Assembly (NCBI RefSeq): GCF_035222275.1
Contig: NW_026946359.1
Span: 4,898,001 to 4,962,000 of the forward strand
Source of the DNA: Podospora bellae-mahoneyi
Lineage: Eukaryota > Ascomycota > Sordariomycetes > Sordariales > Podosporaceae
Direction of reading: 5' to 3'
DNA length: 64,000 nt
The notes beneath the pieces were generated by a model. It was given only the letters and a program-made list of their open reading frames with translations. It had not been told where the DNA came from and made no database searches. Position numbers and translations under genes: made by a program. Below, one piece after another: positions 49,750 through 63,522 of this stretch. Positions within the stretch are counted from its first letter, which is position 1. Every line of letters begins with the position of its first letter.

Positions 49750-52700
49750 TTAAACAGCCTGTTGAATAGTAGCAAGGCGTTTAGCAGCAGCCTCGGCCGC
49801 AAATGCTGCCACGAACGGCGCCGCGACCTCGTTGCCGCAGGCGGATATGTGAATGTGGTTATCGCCGCGGGCGGCGTACCCAAGTATCATGCGGTGAGGG
49901 TGGAAAGCGGTTGTCGCGATGGGTGTTAACTTGAGCCCGGCGGTGAAGCTAGTCGATGGTTCCAGACGCGACAGCTCGTGGCCGTCAAAGTCGAAGACCT
50001 TGACCAAGTGGGCGGATGTGCCACTGTGAAAAAGAATTAGTAAAAATTCTTCAGATGGTTGTGATATGCAGGGAAAAAAAACCTACACAGCAAACACAGG
50101 CAAATGCTCATGAGTGCTTGCCGTCCTGAGCACATCCTTCGTAGCCTGGAACACCTTCAGAGGATTCTCCATGCGAATATCCCATAACCGGACTTTGCCA
50201 TTCCTGCTCGCCGACAGCAACTCGCGCTGTCCGCCACGCTGCATATGCACTGATCGCACCCACTGCCTGCTGTCATCCTTCCACTTGCGCACCATGCTCT
50301 CCTGCGGTCTGTTTCTCGTGTCAAAGACACGAATAGCGCCATCTCCAAACCCAGCAATGAAGATGTTGCCTGTCATCTGATCAGAAGTCAAAGATGTAAC
50401 ACAAGATCCGGAACGGGCTGGGATCTCATGTGAGCACATCTCGTGGCCTGCGTTCCATATCCGGATAACACGCTCGTCTCCTGCCACGAGGACCTGGCCA
50501 TTGACCTGCTGCCAGTCAAAGACCATGCCTGAGTTGACATTGGACGGCACCATGTGCGTCAAGGCACGCCATGAAGAGGCAAGCTCAACACCTTCATCAC
50601 TGTCGTAGTTCCGGTAGATGCGAATGACACCATCCGAAGACCCACTCATGAGAAGAGCCTGATCATCTTCATTGATGAACTTCATGTCCGAGATCTTCGA
50701 CCCTTCAGGGTTGCCATTGGAGAAGTGACTCTTGCGGGTGCCATTCTTCCAATCCCAGACTGTTACCGTATTTCCATCATCTGCAACGGCAACATGGTCC
50801 TCGAATTGATGAAACGACATCTTGGCCGGCTGTGCACCATTGTTGATGATACCGATCTGGTTGTTCCACTTGTGGGTTCCCGCCTGTGCTTTCTGGGGCT
50901 GTGTCTCTCTAAGAACAGCCTCATTGCGAGATCGACGCCAGAGTCGTTCATTGTACTCGTGACTGCCGGGCTCCTCGGCTTCAGCGAGCTTCATCTGCGG
51001 TTCCCGGAAATATTCCGTCGACCAGTCCAAGAATGTGCTCTCCAGGGGAAGCTTGGGCACCTCAGTCAAGCTGCGCTCCTGATACCCTGCGCAAAGCGGT
51101 TCGTTCGCAATATGATAATTGGCTGGTGAAGTCACTTGGTCGTTTTGCTCGGGCGGGGCATTCTCGAGATTAGGTCCTTTGCGGCTTCTATGGGAAAGGG
51201 TTCTGGACAGTCCTGGATTTGTGGCCTTTGGCAGTCCTGGAGTTAGGGGAGGGTTTGTGAGTCCCGCCGGCGTGTTCTCTTTGAGTAACGGCCCAAACAG
51301 ATAGCTCGCCGTTCTCTTGAGAAGCCCAGGGGACGGCATAGGTTGCGCCATAGCAGTGTGTGTGCCAAGCACGCTGCTTCTCTGGCTCATATCACCCCTC
51401 GACACTTTTCTAGCGCGTCTGAGGATTTCATCCATGAGACTCTGCGCCTGCGGCCCCACGGGGGAGTGTAGCAGGGCATGATGGACGTAGTCCAGAATAA
51501 TGGTAGCATCCCTTTGAACTTCAGGGTGCGGGTCTACACTCAGGATGTCGATGTGCTTCCAGCAGGCTGCAAAAATCGAGTCGTGAGCGACACCAAAAGC
51601 AATGGGTCTGATGGTGCCATCCGCCTCCCGATTTTCCTTTCTGGCGTAATGCAAGCCCATCTTGTGATCCAAGCCGTCCTCCGCTGGTGGGTGGAGCATG
51701 TATTCCTTCTCCTCCAACAGTTGCTCATAAGCAGCAACCAAGAACTTGTTTTCGTACCGCAGCACGAACTTGGAGAAGAAAACAAGCAATTCCTTGCGGA
51801 CAATCGGGCTGCCGTCTGTGGCCAGTTCGAGCATGGTCCAAGCGATGCCTTCCTCAATCCTTGCGACTTCATCTGTGAGGTCGGGAATGCCAAAGAAGGT
51901 GGTCATGGCATGGGCCATGGCAGCGCGAACCTCGGGGAATGGGTCCTTGATTAAGAATGCTAGCTTGAGGTGAGCGTTCTCACGGATTCCCCGCCATTTG
52001 GCTTCTGGAAGATCTTTCCATAACTGGCTGATGCAGAGACACGACCACTGCCGCAATAGCGGGTCTTCGGAGTGAGTGACATGGTGCAAGCAGTATTTCA
52101 TGATGTCGGTCGAATTGCACACAACCTGACCCGGCTTGAAACCCTTGCAAAGCATAGCCAAGATGAAGGCGCACATGGCCTTGTGAGACGTCTGGACAAT
52201 GGTGCCGTTGACCAGAATCGTCTCTTGGGGTTTCAGAATGTCGGCAAAGTAGTTGTACCCATTATCTTTGATCAAGTCTTGCTGGCATGAGATGTCAACG
52301 GCTAGGATGCGCGCCCAGATGAAGACGAGCACCGGTTTGAGATCCTGTGCGACAGACTGGAGCAGTTTCAGGACATAAGGAAAGATGCCGATACTGAGCG
52401 CAAGCTGAACGGCCCATGGTCCAAGGTCCAAAAACCTAGTAAGTAGGATCAAGGCTCTAAGTCGGTGTTGCTGGCTTAGTAAAACCTGTAGGACCACCGG
52501 GAGTTGTTCGGGTGGCTTTTGGGATTGTGCATCGCCTCGACAGAGGTAAATATCGAAAGCGGTGAGCTGCTCCGTGAAGAAAGTGGAGTTGACATACTCG
52601 TAGGGAGTACCGTCGAGCTCCTTCCTCTCCAGCATTGGAAGCTGGGCCAGAGCCATGTCAACGGCGAGATCCCAACTATCCCAGAGAGGATGTTGACGGG

Positions 52701-54626
52701 TATCCGGCAGTTCGGGATATGACTGAGGATGACAGCCATACACAGGCATAATGCGCTGCGCCAGGAGAAACGCTCGGAAGAGTGCCGCGACTGGGGATAG
52801 CTGGGTCAGAATAGTACTACTCCGGAAAGCGCGATATTGACTTACCAACTAAATCTTGTCTAAAGAACATGCGGAAGAGCTGACGAGGAAGGGTCGTCCA
52901 CGCAATGGTATCAGTGATAGCTGTGAAGATCCAGTGAAGTTCCCCAAGCGGAGTCCTACGCTCTTGAAGTCGGCCCGATAACTTGCGAGCTCGCTCTGGA
53001 GTCAGATTGGTCTTTAATGGATTTTGCAACACAAAAAACCAAAGAGCCATCTCAACTGGCGTGGTGAGACAGCAGGTGAAAAGATCAGCCGGTAGCTGGG
53101 GGTTCGTTGGGAGATTTTCCTTTGTGCCGCAGGCAGCTAGGTGGATATATGGCCGGTAGTTCTGCCTTTCGCAATTTGGATCCTTCTGCCTCAGCTCCTT
53201 CTCCTCCTCCTCATGTTTGTCCACGAACTTGTGGTAGTTGGTCAGAATGTTGCCGGCCTCTGAACAATCCCAGACGAAAACCGTGGGGGCCTGTAGCCAT
53301 TGCTGGAGATCGTACAGTGACACAGGAATGTACTGAGTGTAATTTTTGTTGAAAACCCAGATTTCACCAGAAGTCGTCGGCTTGGGAACTCCGTGTCCAT
53401 TGTAATGAAATAGAATCCGCTCGTCCTTGGCATTCCGCCGGAGAGAAACACAAAACTTCTTCGTCTCTTCAATCGAAGGGTCCAGGTATTGCTTGTACCG
53501 GGTCCGGAAAGCGATCGACTCATACTGGGTTTGGAGGGCTTTGCCAATGTTCTCCAGGGCCTTGTTTGTTGGGGGAACAGTTGGATCTTGCCAAGCTTCA
53601 AGCTTTGCACCAGGCACGGTTCGCAACTGATCAGGAGGCTCAACCCCTATATTGAGACATACTGCAATGGCTGCGGACACCGTCTTGAGACGATCACGCA
53701 TTCGCCAATCCTGGATCTCGAAAGCGGGTGTTTTGGGCTTGCCGGTTGTCTCATGTCGTTTATCAGTAAAATACATGTACCAGTTCTGAAGCCAGTGTTA
53801 GTCAATGCCTCTACGTTGTCCATATAGGTTGCTTGATGTTGGAGCTGAGACAAAAATAATAACAGACAATAGGGAGTAGCATATGATATAGCACATCGAC
53901 GCCAAAGTCAATGACATGAGCTACTGTCCCCGAAGAGCGCACTACTGGCCCACCGTCGCAAAACTAAGGACATAGGATGGAACGGACGGGAAGTCAATGG
54001 CTTGAAAGAAAAGAAATAAAACTTACATTGGCGAGTTGGGATATTATGGCCTTTGATTGATAGTGGTCCTCGAAACCATGCCTCGCACCCCACTCGTGAA
54101 TGTCCTCTTCCACAACAGTCTCGGCGTCCTCCATCCGGATTCCATGCTCGCTCTTGGACCGCAGTAATGGGGGTTTTACTGGTCTCGAGACAACACCATT
54201 CGTCTCAAGCTCGTCTTCGTCATCGGTATGTTGACCATTGACATGCTTGTCTCCTGGAGCACTCGAGGGCCGTCGAGCAGCAGAGGTTGGTGAAATGGAT
54301 CTATGCCGACCATTTGTCGTTGGGTGGGCAGACCTTAAAGCGGAACTTCCAGGGGACTCGGAATGACCGAAACCATCGCCTTCGTTCCGCAAAGAAGAAT
54401 ATCCGGCGGCTTGCGCACGCGGTTGCGCCTGTGCCATGAGTTGAACGTTCTGTCGGGAGAGCGAACTCGGGGCTGTGTTTGAACCGGTAGGAGCTGCTTG
54501 TCCTTGCTGTCTGACGGGTGCGGGGCCATTAAAGCCGGCGGTGTTGTTAACCCTCGAGATCTGGGCTGCGTGTTGCCGATGACCCTCGGCAGGCTGGGGA
54601 GGAGTCGAAAGAGAAAGGGCCGTCAT
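49750..54626 (-). CDS. kog1: TORC1 subunit Kog1/raptor, 1505 aa
   Basis: The scaffold of TOR complex 1, which presents substrates to TOR kinase in nutrient signalling. Four exons (54626-54027, 53785-52846, 52790-50087, 50023-49750) join to 1506 codons. The introns are 241, 55 and 63 nt, the first with a GTAAGT donor. Residues 1-150 are low-complexity. Residues about 165-360 are the raptor N-terminal caspase-like domain: HGFEDHYQS, then QLANNWYMYFTDKRHETTG, HYNGHGVPKP and FVWDCSEAG. The middle is the armadillo/HEAT region (LFRAFLLAQRIMPVYGCHP). From about residue 1160 there is a WD40 propeller, completed only by the last exon (VGTSAHLVKVFDFDGHELSR, TAFHPHRMILGYAARGDNHI). The acceptor chosen for exon 3 (CCCCAG before TCGCGG) restores the family sequence QDLVVAALFR; a nearer AG would break the frame. 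The gene is divergent from tea1. Confidence 0.96.
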
Positions 54627-57402
54627 GGTCGATATCTTTACCGGCGGCGGGCCACCATCGTTCTCGAAGGTAGCTGTCGGTAAAGGTTGAAAAGGTCGGA
54701 GTTGAAAGAAGTGGGTGGGCGAACCACAGCGCTGGGGTGGCTGTTATGTGGTGGTGATGAGTTGGATGGGGATCGGGGCCGGTGATGGGGCTGCAATGGC
54801 GACGTCAACGCGGATCATGAACCTGCGCTTATGCCCACGCCTCTGCCACTGTGTGCGACTGCGACAGGTTTGCAATGATCAGCTCTCAGCTCACATGCGC
54901 TGGGCCGTTTGGATTCGAGCTCTCGCAAACTCACAAGCACAATGCACTGTCTGGCTACTCGGTCTTGTCTTCTTCAGCCTCAACAGCCAGGCCGTTGTTA
55001 TGTCTTGGTTTGAGGTCAACAGCTCAGTGACAATGCAGAGGTGGACAACATCCGCAGTCGATAGCCGCGGGCAGCTTCTTGGCTCCGTAGGTGGGCTTGC
55101 AGCCAGAACCTCACCGCCCAAAGTGGAGCCGGAGCTCACTAATGTTGGCTGGTGCACGGTCCCTTCGCAGCAGGTGTTCAACTTCTCGTCAGCCTCGTCC
55201 AATGGCTGCAGCTGCGATTATATACAACAGCTTCTGCTTGCACGTGACGCTTCTGAGAGCACTGATGGAAAGAACAAGCAAATGCTGCTTTCTAAATCAT
55301 CTGATTGGCTTTCGTGTACTCTCTTCTCCTCGTGGGTATTGTGAGAGGTTTACACAGTTGCTCTTATCACTCACTTCCTCGAGGCTCTGTTTACCTAATG
55401 ATTGTCTTACATTCGATGACTCGCCTCTTTGTTCCTTCCCTTTGCCTACCTATGGTAAGTGTCCATCTATATCTCTCTCCTACCTAGGGGAGGCCTTCCT
55501 ATCCTTTGTTTTCTTGTTGTTTATGGGACTTGTTTGTGCAGCAGTTACCTTTTCTGTTGTGTTGTCATTCCCTCTGAGCATTCTCTTACGCAGCGTACAT
55601 TTACACTTGAACGGTTATGTGTCGTCTCCTTCTCAAGAAGATTTACATAACTTGCAAACTCTTCTACAAAATATCAACCGACCTAGCAATTTTCTCCCGA
55701 GATCATTGCTTACTCATGGTGCTCATGTGATGGTTCTGTGCCCCTGATGTGCACCAAAGAACGGAAAGCTTGGAGAAACATGAAACATCATCCATAACCT
55801 GGAAACTGGGGTCCGAAATAGGACGAATGCAACGCTAGCACGCATGGACACGGAGCGAGCAACAAGACTGAATAAAAAATCTTGCGAGATTTTGTTGATG
55901 ATCGCAGCTTCATGCGTGCGAGACATTTTTCAAGGATATGATGCACGTTGTGTCTTCCGTAAGGGCTCCCTCTTTCTTTTTGTCGGAAATACCCGGCTGG
56001 TGGTATAGGAGGCCCTCGAAGTGCTCCCATAATATGAGATATAGGGTAACATGCGTGCTACAGAGTACCTGCCTGTAGGAAGAGTTTGAGACTACACTAG
56101 TGGCCATGTATGATGATTTGCAGCAAGAGGGGCGCTTCTGCATGTGCTGACCCTACCTCCACAGCAAAAGGTCGACTCTGGTATCATCTTGCCTTGGGTA
56201 ATTCGGTTGGTTACACGGTAGAGCTTCAAGGGCAAAAAGAAGAGACTCCGAGACCCCGCGATCTTCACCTTTAGCCTATCCTCACCAGCTCATGGTTGAT
56301 ATTCGAGATGTGTATTTGTGCCATTTTCGTCAGTTTACATGAGACTGAATCCCGGACGAAAGAGGCGGACGAACAAAAGATCAACATCAGTTTCGCCGGC
56401 AAATATTAATAGAATCGGCTGACAGTGCCTCTCGTCTGCTTTGCTGTGCCAGTTGGTGCTGATCGAAGGGTGCACCCGGACCACAGAATTGCATCCCAAC
56501 AACGTCGTCTTTCTGGTAAAGGCCACGAGCAGCTTGAACAGAGGGTGAGCGTGAGCCCCTGAGGACTGGCTCAGGGGGTCCCAAGGCGGCGACGGGGATT
56601 GAGCAACAAGCCCGGATTGGCTGGTCTGGGAGCGAGGCGGGAGTGCCTGTATTGTTCCATCCACTCAGAGACCATCTTTGTGCTCCAGGTCTCCGCCGAG
56701 CGTCCCCGGCCGCTAGCGTAGGCGATGCCCTGCGCCAGGCGCTGATGAATTCCCACCTGCCCACGGGCATAGAACTCCTGGACACCGGACCTGCAGTTCT
56801 CTTCTCGCCAGGCTTGACCCGGTCGCATTAAACTTTATCTCCTCCACCTCTGTCATCCACAGACAAACCGAATCCACGGTCACGGAAAGCATCCTTCGCA
56901 TATCGGGCACAGCATCTCTTTTTCTGCTTGTCTTTCTTTTTGCTCCGTTGTAGTTATCATCGCATTCGCCTGTTCAAGCGTGCACCTCCGAGGCGCTTGC
57001 TCTTTCGTCCTGCTAGGTGCTGGGGGCACTTTGCTGGGCTGACCAGGGACCCCCTCAAAAAATAAAAAAAAAGACAGGAGGTTGATCCTGAATCTGTCCC
57101 GTCCAAAAACCGAACCCGCTGCGCCCGCTCCACCACAGCGAGCGAACCGATGCTTTCCCAGCCTTCTCGAGACACGACCGCCGACGACATTCCCGACTCC
57201 CGCACCTCTCCTCGTTGGAGCCCACGCTGCCCACCCAGCTAACTCCGCAGTCGTCCGCGTCCACCAGCTCCGTTCGCCCTCTCCCACCTGCAGGCTCCCG
57301 TCCGTAGCGGTCCCTGATCAATTTGCCCGGTCAATTGACGACGTGTGCCTACGCCTGCTCCTGGCGACACTGTAGTCCGGCCAGCAGTTCTGCGGTGCCA
57401 TT
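54627..57402. promoter_or_regulatory. 2.8-kb divergent intergenic region of kog1 and tea1
   Basis: Unusually long for two adjacent genes here. Two overlapping plus-strand frames of 209 and 218 codons (54715-55344 and 55091-55747) have no domain and are treated as chance. The right end, before 57403, is pyrimidine-rich (TC and CCAC runs) and includes an A-run at 57056-57073. It probably holds a long tea1 leader. Upstream short frames in that leader could act on translation. Confidence 0.5.
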
Positions 57403-60400
57403 ATGGCCTTCCTCTTCAAGTCCAAGAAGAGTCACGACCGGTCGCTTGCCAGTCGGGATGGATCACAGGGCTCGGCCTCGGGCATGGGTGGCGCGGCGGC
57501 GCGCGTCAGAGATGAGAAGGGGTCACGATCAACACCCACTGGCAGCTTAACCTCCCTCGATGTCGACGGCAGCATTGGTAGTCCTGATCAATCTTATGCT
57601 CGCCAGCGAGGCCAGAGTCTGGACCAGCAACAACCGACACCTCCTCAGCTGCAGCAACCGTCATCGAGTGACTTACCGGTAAGCTTCCATCTCAAGCGAC
57701 GTCGCAATGTGCACCAGCATTTTGTCTAACGTTGGCCATCGCAGCTGCGCAACGGTCCTCCTCCTACACAAACGGCGCCGAATCCCAATGCCTCGCTATA
57801 CCCATGGTCTCAGCGCCGACTAACCTACACGTCCTCGCATCCCAGCCCGTTCCCAAGATATGGCGCCGCTGTCAATGCCGTCTCCTCGAAAGAGGGTGAC
57901 ATATACGTAATGGGCGGTTTGATCAACAGCTCGACAGTGAAGGGCGATCTGTGGCTCATTGAGGCCGGGGGAAACATGTCTTGCTACCCACTAGCTACAA
58001 CAGCTGAGGGCCCAGGGCCTAGAGTCGGACATGCCAGTTTGCTCGTAGGGAACGCTTTCATCGTCTTTGGTGGAGACACCAAGATCGAAGAAACAGATGT
58101 TCTCGATGAGACCTTGTATCTTCTCAACACATGTGAGGCTTGCAGCTCCACCAGGTTGGCTCTATCATGCTGACAGTTTTACAGCAACGAGACAGTGGTC
58201 GAGAGCTTTGCCGGCCGGACCACGACCCAGCGGACGTTATGGACACTCGCTGAATATTCTGGGGTCAAAGATTTACATCTTCGGTGGTCAAGTGGAGGGT
58301 TATTTCATGAATGACCTTGCCGCTTTTGATCTGAATCAGCTGCAGATGCCCAATAACCGCTGGGAGATGCTCATATCATCAACTGAGAGTGGTGGACCGC
58401 AGGGCAAAATCCCGCCAGCCAGAACGAACCATTCCGTGGTGACATTCAACGACAAACTTTACTTGTAAGTTTTGATGCGGGGAGACGTAATATTCTTCAT
58501 GCTAAGATTGGTTAGGTTTGGTGGTACCAATGGATACCAATGGTTCAACGACGTCTGGGCATATGATCCCGCTGTCAACACTTGGTCGCAACTGGACTGT
58601 ATAGGGTACATTCCGTCTCCCAGAGAAGGCCACGCTGCTGCTATCGTCGAGGATGTCATGTACATCTTCGGCGGCAGGACGGAGGAGGGTGCGGATCTGG
58701 GTGATCTTGCCGCATTCAGGATCACTTCTCGCCGCTGGTACACTTTCCAGAACATGGGCCCATCCCCCTCGCCGCGGTCCGGACATAGCATGACAGCAGT
58801 TGGAAAATCCATCATTGTGGTCGGAGGAGAACCAAGCTCGGCTCAAACAGCAGTCAACGATCTCGCGCTTGTTTACTGCTTGGATACCACAAAGATTCGC
58901 TATCCCAACGACGCAGGCCCTAGCCAGACTTCACCTAGAAATCAACAACGACGACCTAGCGATGCCACTCCACAAATCACCCTGAGGAATATGTCTCCAC
59001 GCGATGGTTCGAACGGCCCGCCCGATAGTCGACGCCCACCAGGAGGTCCTGGTCCCAATGGATATCGGTCACCTAATGGCCCTGCTGAAGTGAGCCCGAC
59101 GGGAGGACCACCAAGCGGTCCTCAAAAAGCTCGATCCGCGGGTCCTATGGGCCCAGGGGGTCCATCTGGTGCCCCTCCATCTGGACCACCTCCCCAAATT
59201 CAACCGCCAAAACCTGGCCCTCCAGGTGGAGCACCCCGGCCTGCCAGGAATGCCTCAACGGAGCGAGGCGACCAGCCCCAGGGCTCCCCAATCACATCGG
59301 CACCGCCGCAGCAGGTTTCGGCGTTGAAAGAAGGCGAAGGACTTGGCGCAACTGGCCGGCGCACTCCGACAAGTCAGAATCCTAACCCGCCCCGCTCTTC
59401 TTCAAGACAAGCTGAGGGACAGTCTGCCGATGCCGCGAAATCCAAAGCAACGAGACAAGGGCACGGGCAAGGCTCCGTAGATAGTACAACGGAGCCAGCT
59501 CTCAAGCCAGCTCCGGCTCGCCCAGCGTCCCCACCACCGCCTACCCGACAACCCAGCAATCCCATATCTCGAAGGTCTTCCGCCCGGAACTCTCAAACGG
59601 TTACACTTCTAAAAGAGCTGGATGCCGCAAGGAACCGCAACGCATGGTACGCCTCCGAACTGGAGTTAGCGCGCAAGGCTGGCTATTCACCCAATGCGTC
59701 ACTGAGCCCAATCTTGGACAGCCGTGCCGCGGAAACATTTGATGATGAAGACAAACCCTTGATCGAAGCTCTTCTTGCTATGCGGCAAGAGCTTGCCAAC
59801 GTACAAGCCTCGGTCGACAAGCAGGCAGTTCTGGCTGCCCGACAAATAGCTGAAGCAGAGAAGCAACGAGACGCAGCCATTCAGGAAGCCATTTATGCCA
59901 AAGCGAAACTAGCTGCGAGGGGTGGAAGCGCCAGAAGCACACCACAGCTCGATGACAAGGAAGTAGGAGATCGTGCCAATGAGATGAGCAAGAAGCTCGC
60001 ACATGCTCTCAGTGTACAAAAAGAGCTTCAAGATCAGCTGGAGCGTATCAAGACCGACTTTGACGCCGAGAAGAAGGCGCGCAAACTGGCAGACGACACG
60101 GCAAATGCGGCGCAAAAGCGAATGGCAGATCTCGAGAGTTATAAGCAGCAAAACGCATCCGAAGTCGAACGGCTCAAGGCTGAATTGCACATGGCTCAGC
60201 GTGAGGCTCGGGAACAGTCTGTTGCGGCAGCGGAAGCGGTGGCGGCTACACAAATGCTACGTGTTGAAAAGGAAGAATATGAGCAGAAGTATAATCACCT
60301 TGTTGGAAGCAATAAGGACCAGGTCGACACCTTTGAGACTTTCCGTGGCGCGCTCGCAGCTTCTGAGGAGACCAAGGCTTTGCTTGAACGGAAGCTGGAG

Positions 60401-62008
60401 GAGGAACGCGCGCTCAAGGAGAAGATCGAATCGAAGCTCAGCAAACTGAAAGCCGAGCATGAGACTCGTACAGCTGAACTTGTTTCAGCAACACAACGCT
60501 TACGAGATGCCGAAGAGCTGGCCGAGAAACATGCCAGTGAGGCAAAGCTGCAGCGCCAGGCTCTGTTGTCAGGCCTCGACAAGATGTCTGCCAAAGATGT
60601 TTCAAAATCTGACAAGGCTGATCATGACCGCATCCTTGCTCTGCAGGGTCAACTTAACGCTGCCAACGCGCTGGTAAGGAAGTATCAACAGGAGGCGGAC
60701 AGTGCGGCAGACAAGCTTCGGGGAGCCGAGGAACGAATTGCAGGGCTGGAGGCATACCAAGAACAGGCAAGCAGAGAGGGTGTTTCCATCCGCCGACAGC
60801 TCCAGGGAGCTTTGAGGGAGACCCAGAGTCTTCAAGCCGCAAACTCGGAGTTGAAGCAGCAATTGTCGAAGCAGCAGCTTGAGACAAATGCGGTCGTCGT
60901 CCAACACAACACACTCAAGGACATCCTTGTCGAGCGAGGTATCTCACCTTCCTCCGCGACCCGTGCGCGTAATAGTCCGCGCGGCAGTCCTCGGGAAGCT
61001 TCACCTGAGCGGGCCCGTGTTCGTGAGTTGGAGCAGCAACTTGCAACTGCCCAAAATGCCCTTGAAGAGACAAAAGCACAGGCAACCGAGAAGCTCGTAC
61101 AGCTTGAAAACGACTACCAGTCTGCCGTACAATACGTCAAGGGAACCGAGAAGATGCTCAAGCAACTCAAGGATCAGCTGACACGCTACAAGACTGAGAA
61201 TGGCCGTCTGAAGGAACAGGTGGTGGAATTGGAGGACAAGCTTGAGGCTGGAGGTGGTGCTTCCAAGAGCGGCCCCACAGACTGGGAATCTGAGAAGGAG
61301 ACTTTGTCGGCCGAGATTGGAAGATTACAAGCTGAGCTCAAGAACACGGCGAGCCAGCTCGAGAAGCAAGTTCAGTCCATCCGTCAAGACCTGGCAGAAG
61401 TTCAGAAGGAACGAGATGTCGCCGTCAAGACCAGCGAGGACGCAAACCGACGCCTTGAGGCCCATAAGAAGGACCTGGAGCAGCTGCAGCAGGAGAATAT
61501 CCTCCTCGAACGCCGAGCCCAGGATGCCGAAAACAAGGTTAGCACACTTCTTGATCAGGTGGAGCTGAGCGTCGACAACTACCGCCGACGAAGCAGACAG
61601 GCCCCCAGCCTCAACTCCGAGACTATTGGATTCAACGCCGCCTCCGGACCCGGCGGTACCAACGGAGGAAGCAGCAATGCTGGCCTGGGTCATAACAGGA
61701 TAGAATCGGGCGGCTCTGAGAGCCTGTACGGTGGCGTGCCCGGTGAACGTGAGGTTAACAGCGTCGGCGGTGTCGGCGAGCGAAACAGCAAAGCGCTGGA
61801 CAGCCTCGCCCACGAACTCGATAACTTGCGCAACCAGTGGGAAGCGACTAACAAGCAATACCGACTGAGCACAACGCAGTATGAATATGAGACCAACCCC
61901 ATCTCTCCGGGTGGAAAGCCAACCAGCACTGGGCTGAGCGAGAGTTTGGCCGACTGGAGGAAACGACTTGACGAGAGCCATCCCGGTAGCCCTGGCGAGG
62001 CGAGATGA
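57403..62008 (+). CDS. tea1: Kelch-repeat cell-end marker, Tea1/TeaA/Kel type, 1478 aa
   Basis: Tea1-type proteins ride microtubule ends to the cell tip and mark the growth site. Four exons (57403-57678, 57745-58132, 58185-58464, 58516-62008) join to 1479 codons. The introns are 66, 52 and 51 nt, with GTAAGC, GTGAGG and GTAAGT donors. After a Ser/Gly/Gln-rich start, residues about 110-420 hold kelch repeats with GG and W motifs (YVMGGLINSS, FIVFGGDTK, IYIFGGQVEG, LFGGTNGYQWFNDVWAY, YIFGGRTEEGADLGDLAAF). A Pro/Gly-rich linker covers about residues 430-670. From about 670 to 1345 there is a long coiled coil rich in Glu, Lys, Ala and Leu. A short conserved C-terminus follows (SLAHELDNLRNQWEATNKQY). 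Kelch propeller plus long coiled coil is the family architecture, and the length fits filamentous-fungal members. Confidence 0.94.
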
Positions 62009-63522
62009 ATTGATGGATGGATAGATGAAAAAGGAAGGAGAAAAAACTGGTTTGTTTTTTTCTTCTTTAAGGAAACACGAAGCATGCATGGCATGAATTC
62101 ACATTGGGCAATGTTCATCTACGCACCTACTCACGACCATGTACACAACCACGCATACCACACCACACCAAACCGTCTCTCTTTTGACACAACGGGGGGG
62201 GCGTGTAACACCTTTATTTTTGGCTTTAGAAGTGTTGGGGTGGAAGGAGGGAGGGCAGGGCCAAGGATTATTCGGGTTGATATTTTTTATTATCTTTTTT
62301 GGCTTTTTTCTGTTTCCCCATTCTCTCTAATCTCCTTTCTCCTTTCGATGGAAGGGGTTCGGCTATACATTACACGCCCACCTTTTCTACAATGGGGAAA
62401 CCTTTTTTCTTTTCTTGTCATCTTGACCTCATTTGCTGTTGTTGTTGCTGCTGGTGCTGCTGTAGTTGTGGCTTGAATGTTATTTTTTTGTTTTGGCATA
62501 ACGTTTGTTGCTTGCTGCTTATTGTTGTTGAGAGGGTTTTGATATGGGGAGAGCGAGTTATGGCATGCACACACAGAGATTTATGTATGGCACGGCGCGC
62601 GCGCGCAATTAAAATAATACATGCTGTCTTTTTTTTTATTGTTGTTCAGTTGCTACTCCTGATAGTCTGCAAGGCGATGTGAAGGATCAGAAAGTGGAAA
62701 GAGAGCAATAGCTGTATGAGGAGAAAAACTGCAAGAGGAATTTTGAACTAAGAGTTGGTTTTGCTAGCTGGGTTAGTGTGTGTTTGAATATATGGAAGGG
62801 GAGAGGGATTGGGGAAGGGTGGGGGGGTTATGAGGGGTGAATCGGGTGAGGTGCTGAGGAGGATGAGAGGTAGAAATGGAAGGAAAAAAAGGTGAGGGGG
62901 AGGGATGTCGGGGTGTTCTATAGACTTTTCTATCATCGTTGTTGGTCTCGGGAAAAAGCGTTGGCTTGCGTGTTGGCTGCATATAGAGAGTAGTTTGTAA
63001 TTGGACGGTGAGATAGGTGTTGGTTTGAAGACCTGAATGATGATTATTATATCTTGATGTTTCTCACCTTTACATTTTTGAGGCAAAAAGACTTGCTTTA
63101 CGTCGACTGGTGAGATCAGCATAGCTGTGACATGTTGGTCTGTCATGAGAGTTCGATGGATGAGCACCTGAAGTGTCTTGTGAGAGACTCATCCATAAAC
63201 TGAACAAGGTTACCTTTTAGGCAAGAGTACTCTTCTTCAATCACATGTGAGTATGAAGGTGGGTGTCAGTCTAGAAGAAGCACAGCTGGTGCTCGGGTAT
63301 GGTAGGCACTCAGCAAAGATAACTCGTAAACTGACAGATGTGCTCTTTGGCCGCACTCTTGACATATCGTCTACCAAAGCTGCCGCAAAAGCTAGTCACG
63401 CAAGTCTATTCATAAGCCCGTACCCATTCATTGCTAACCTCACAAGAACACCGATCCCCAACCTACGCTACCAATCCCATCCTCCCAAACCCCCTCCCCA
63501 TCCCACCACCCCCTGGGCTTGA
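62009..63522. other. 3' region of tea1 and gap with simple repeats
   Basis: Holds poly-pyrimidine and T-rich runs, a GTT/GCT triplet tract near 62432-62475 and a short CG dinucleotide run at about 62593-62606. G/A-rich runs lie near 62800-62900. No gene is supported. The right end faces the stop of the Mpv17-family gene. Confidence 0.6.

Noticed and set aside
54715-55747. Two overlapping plus-strand frames of 209 and 218 codons
   Set aside because: They overlap each other in different frames in a stop-poor region upstream of tea1 and match nothing recognisable.
61325-62089. 254-codon minus-strand open frame
   Set aside because: Antisense shadow of the tea1 coiled-coil region.
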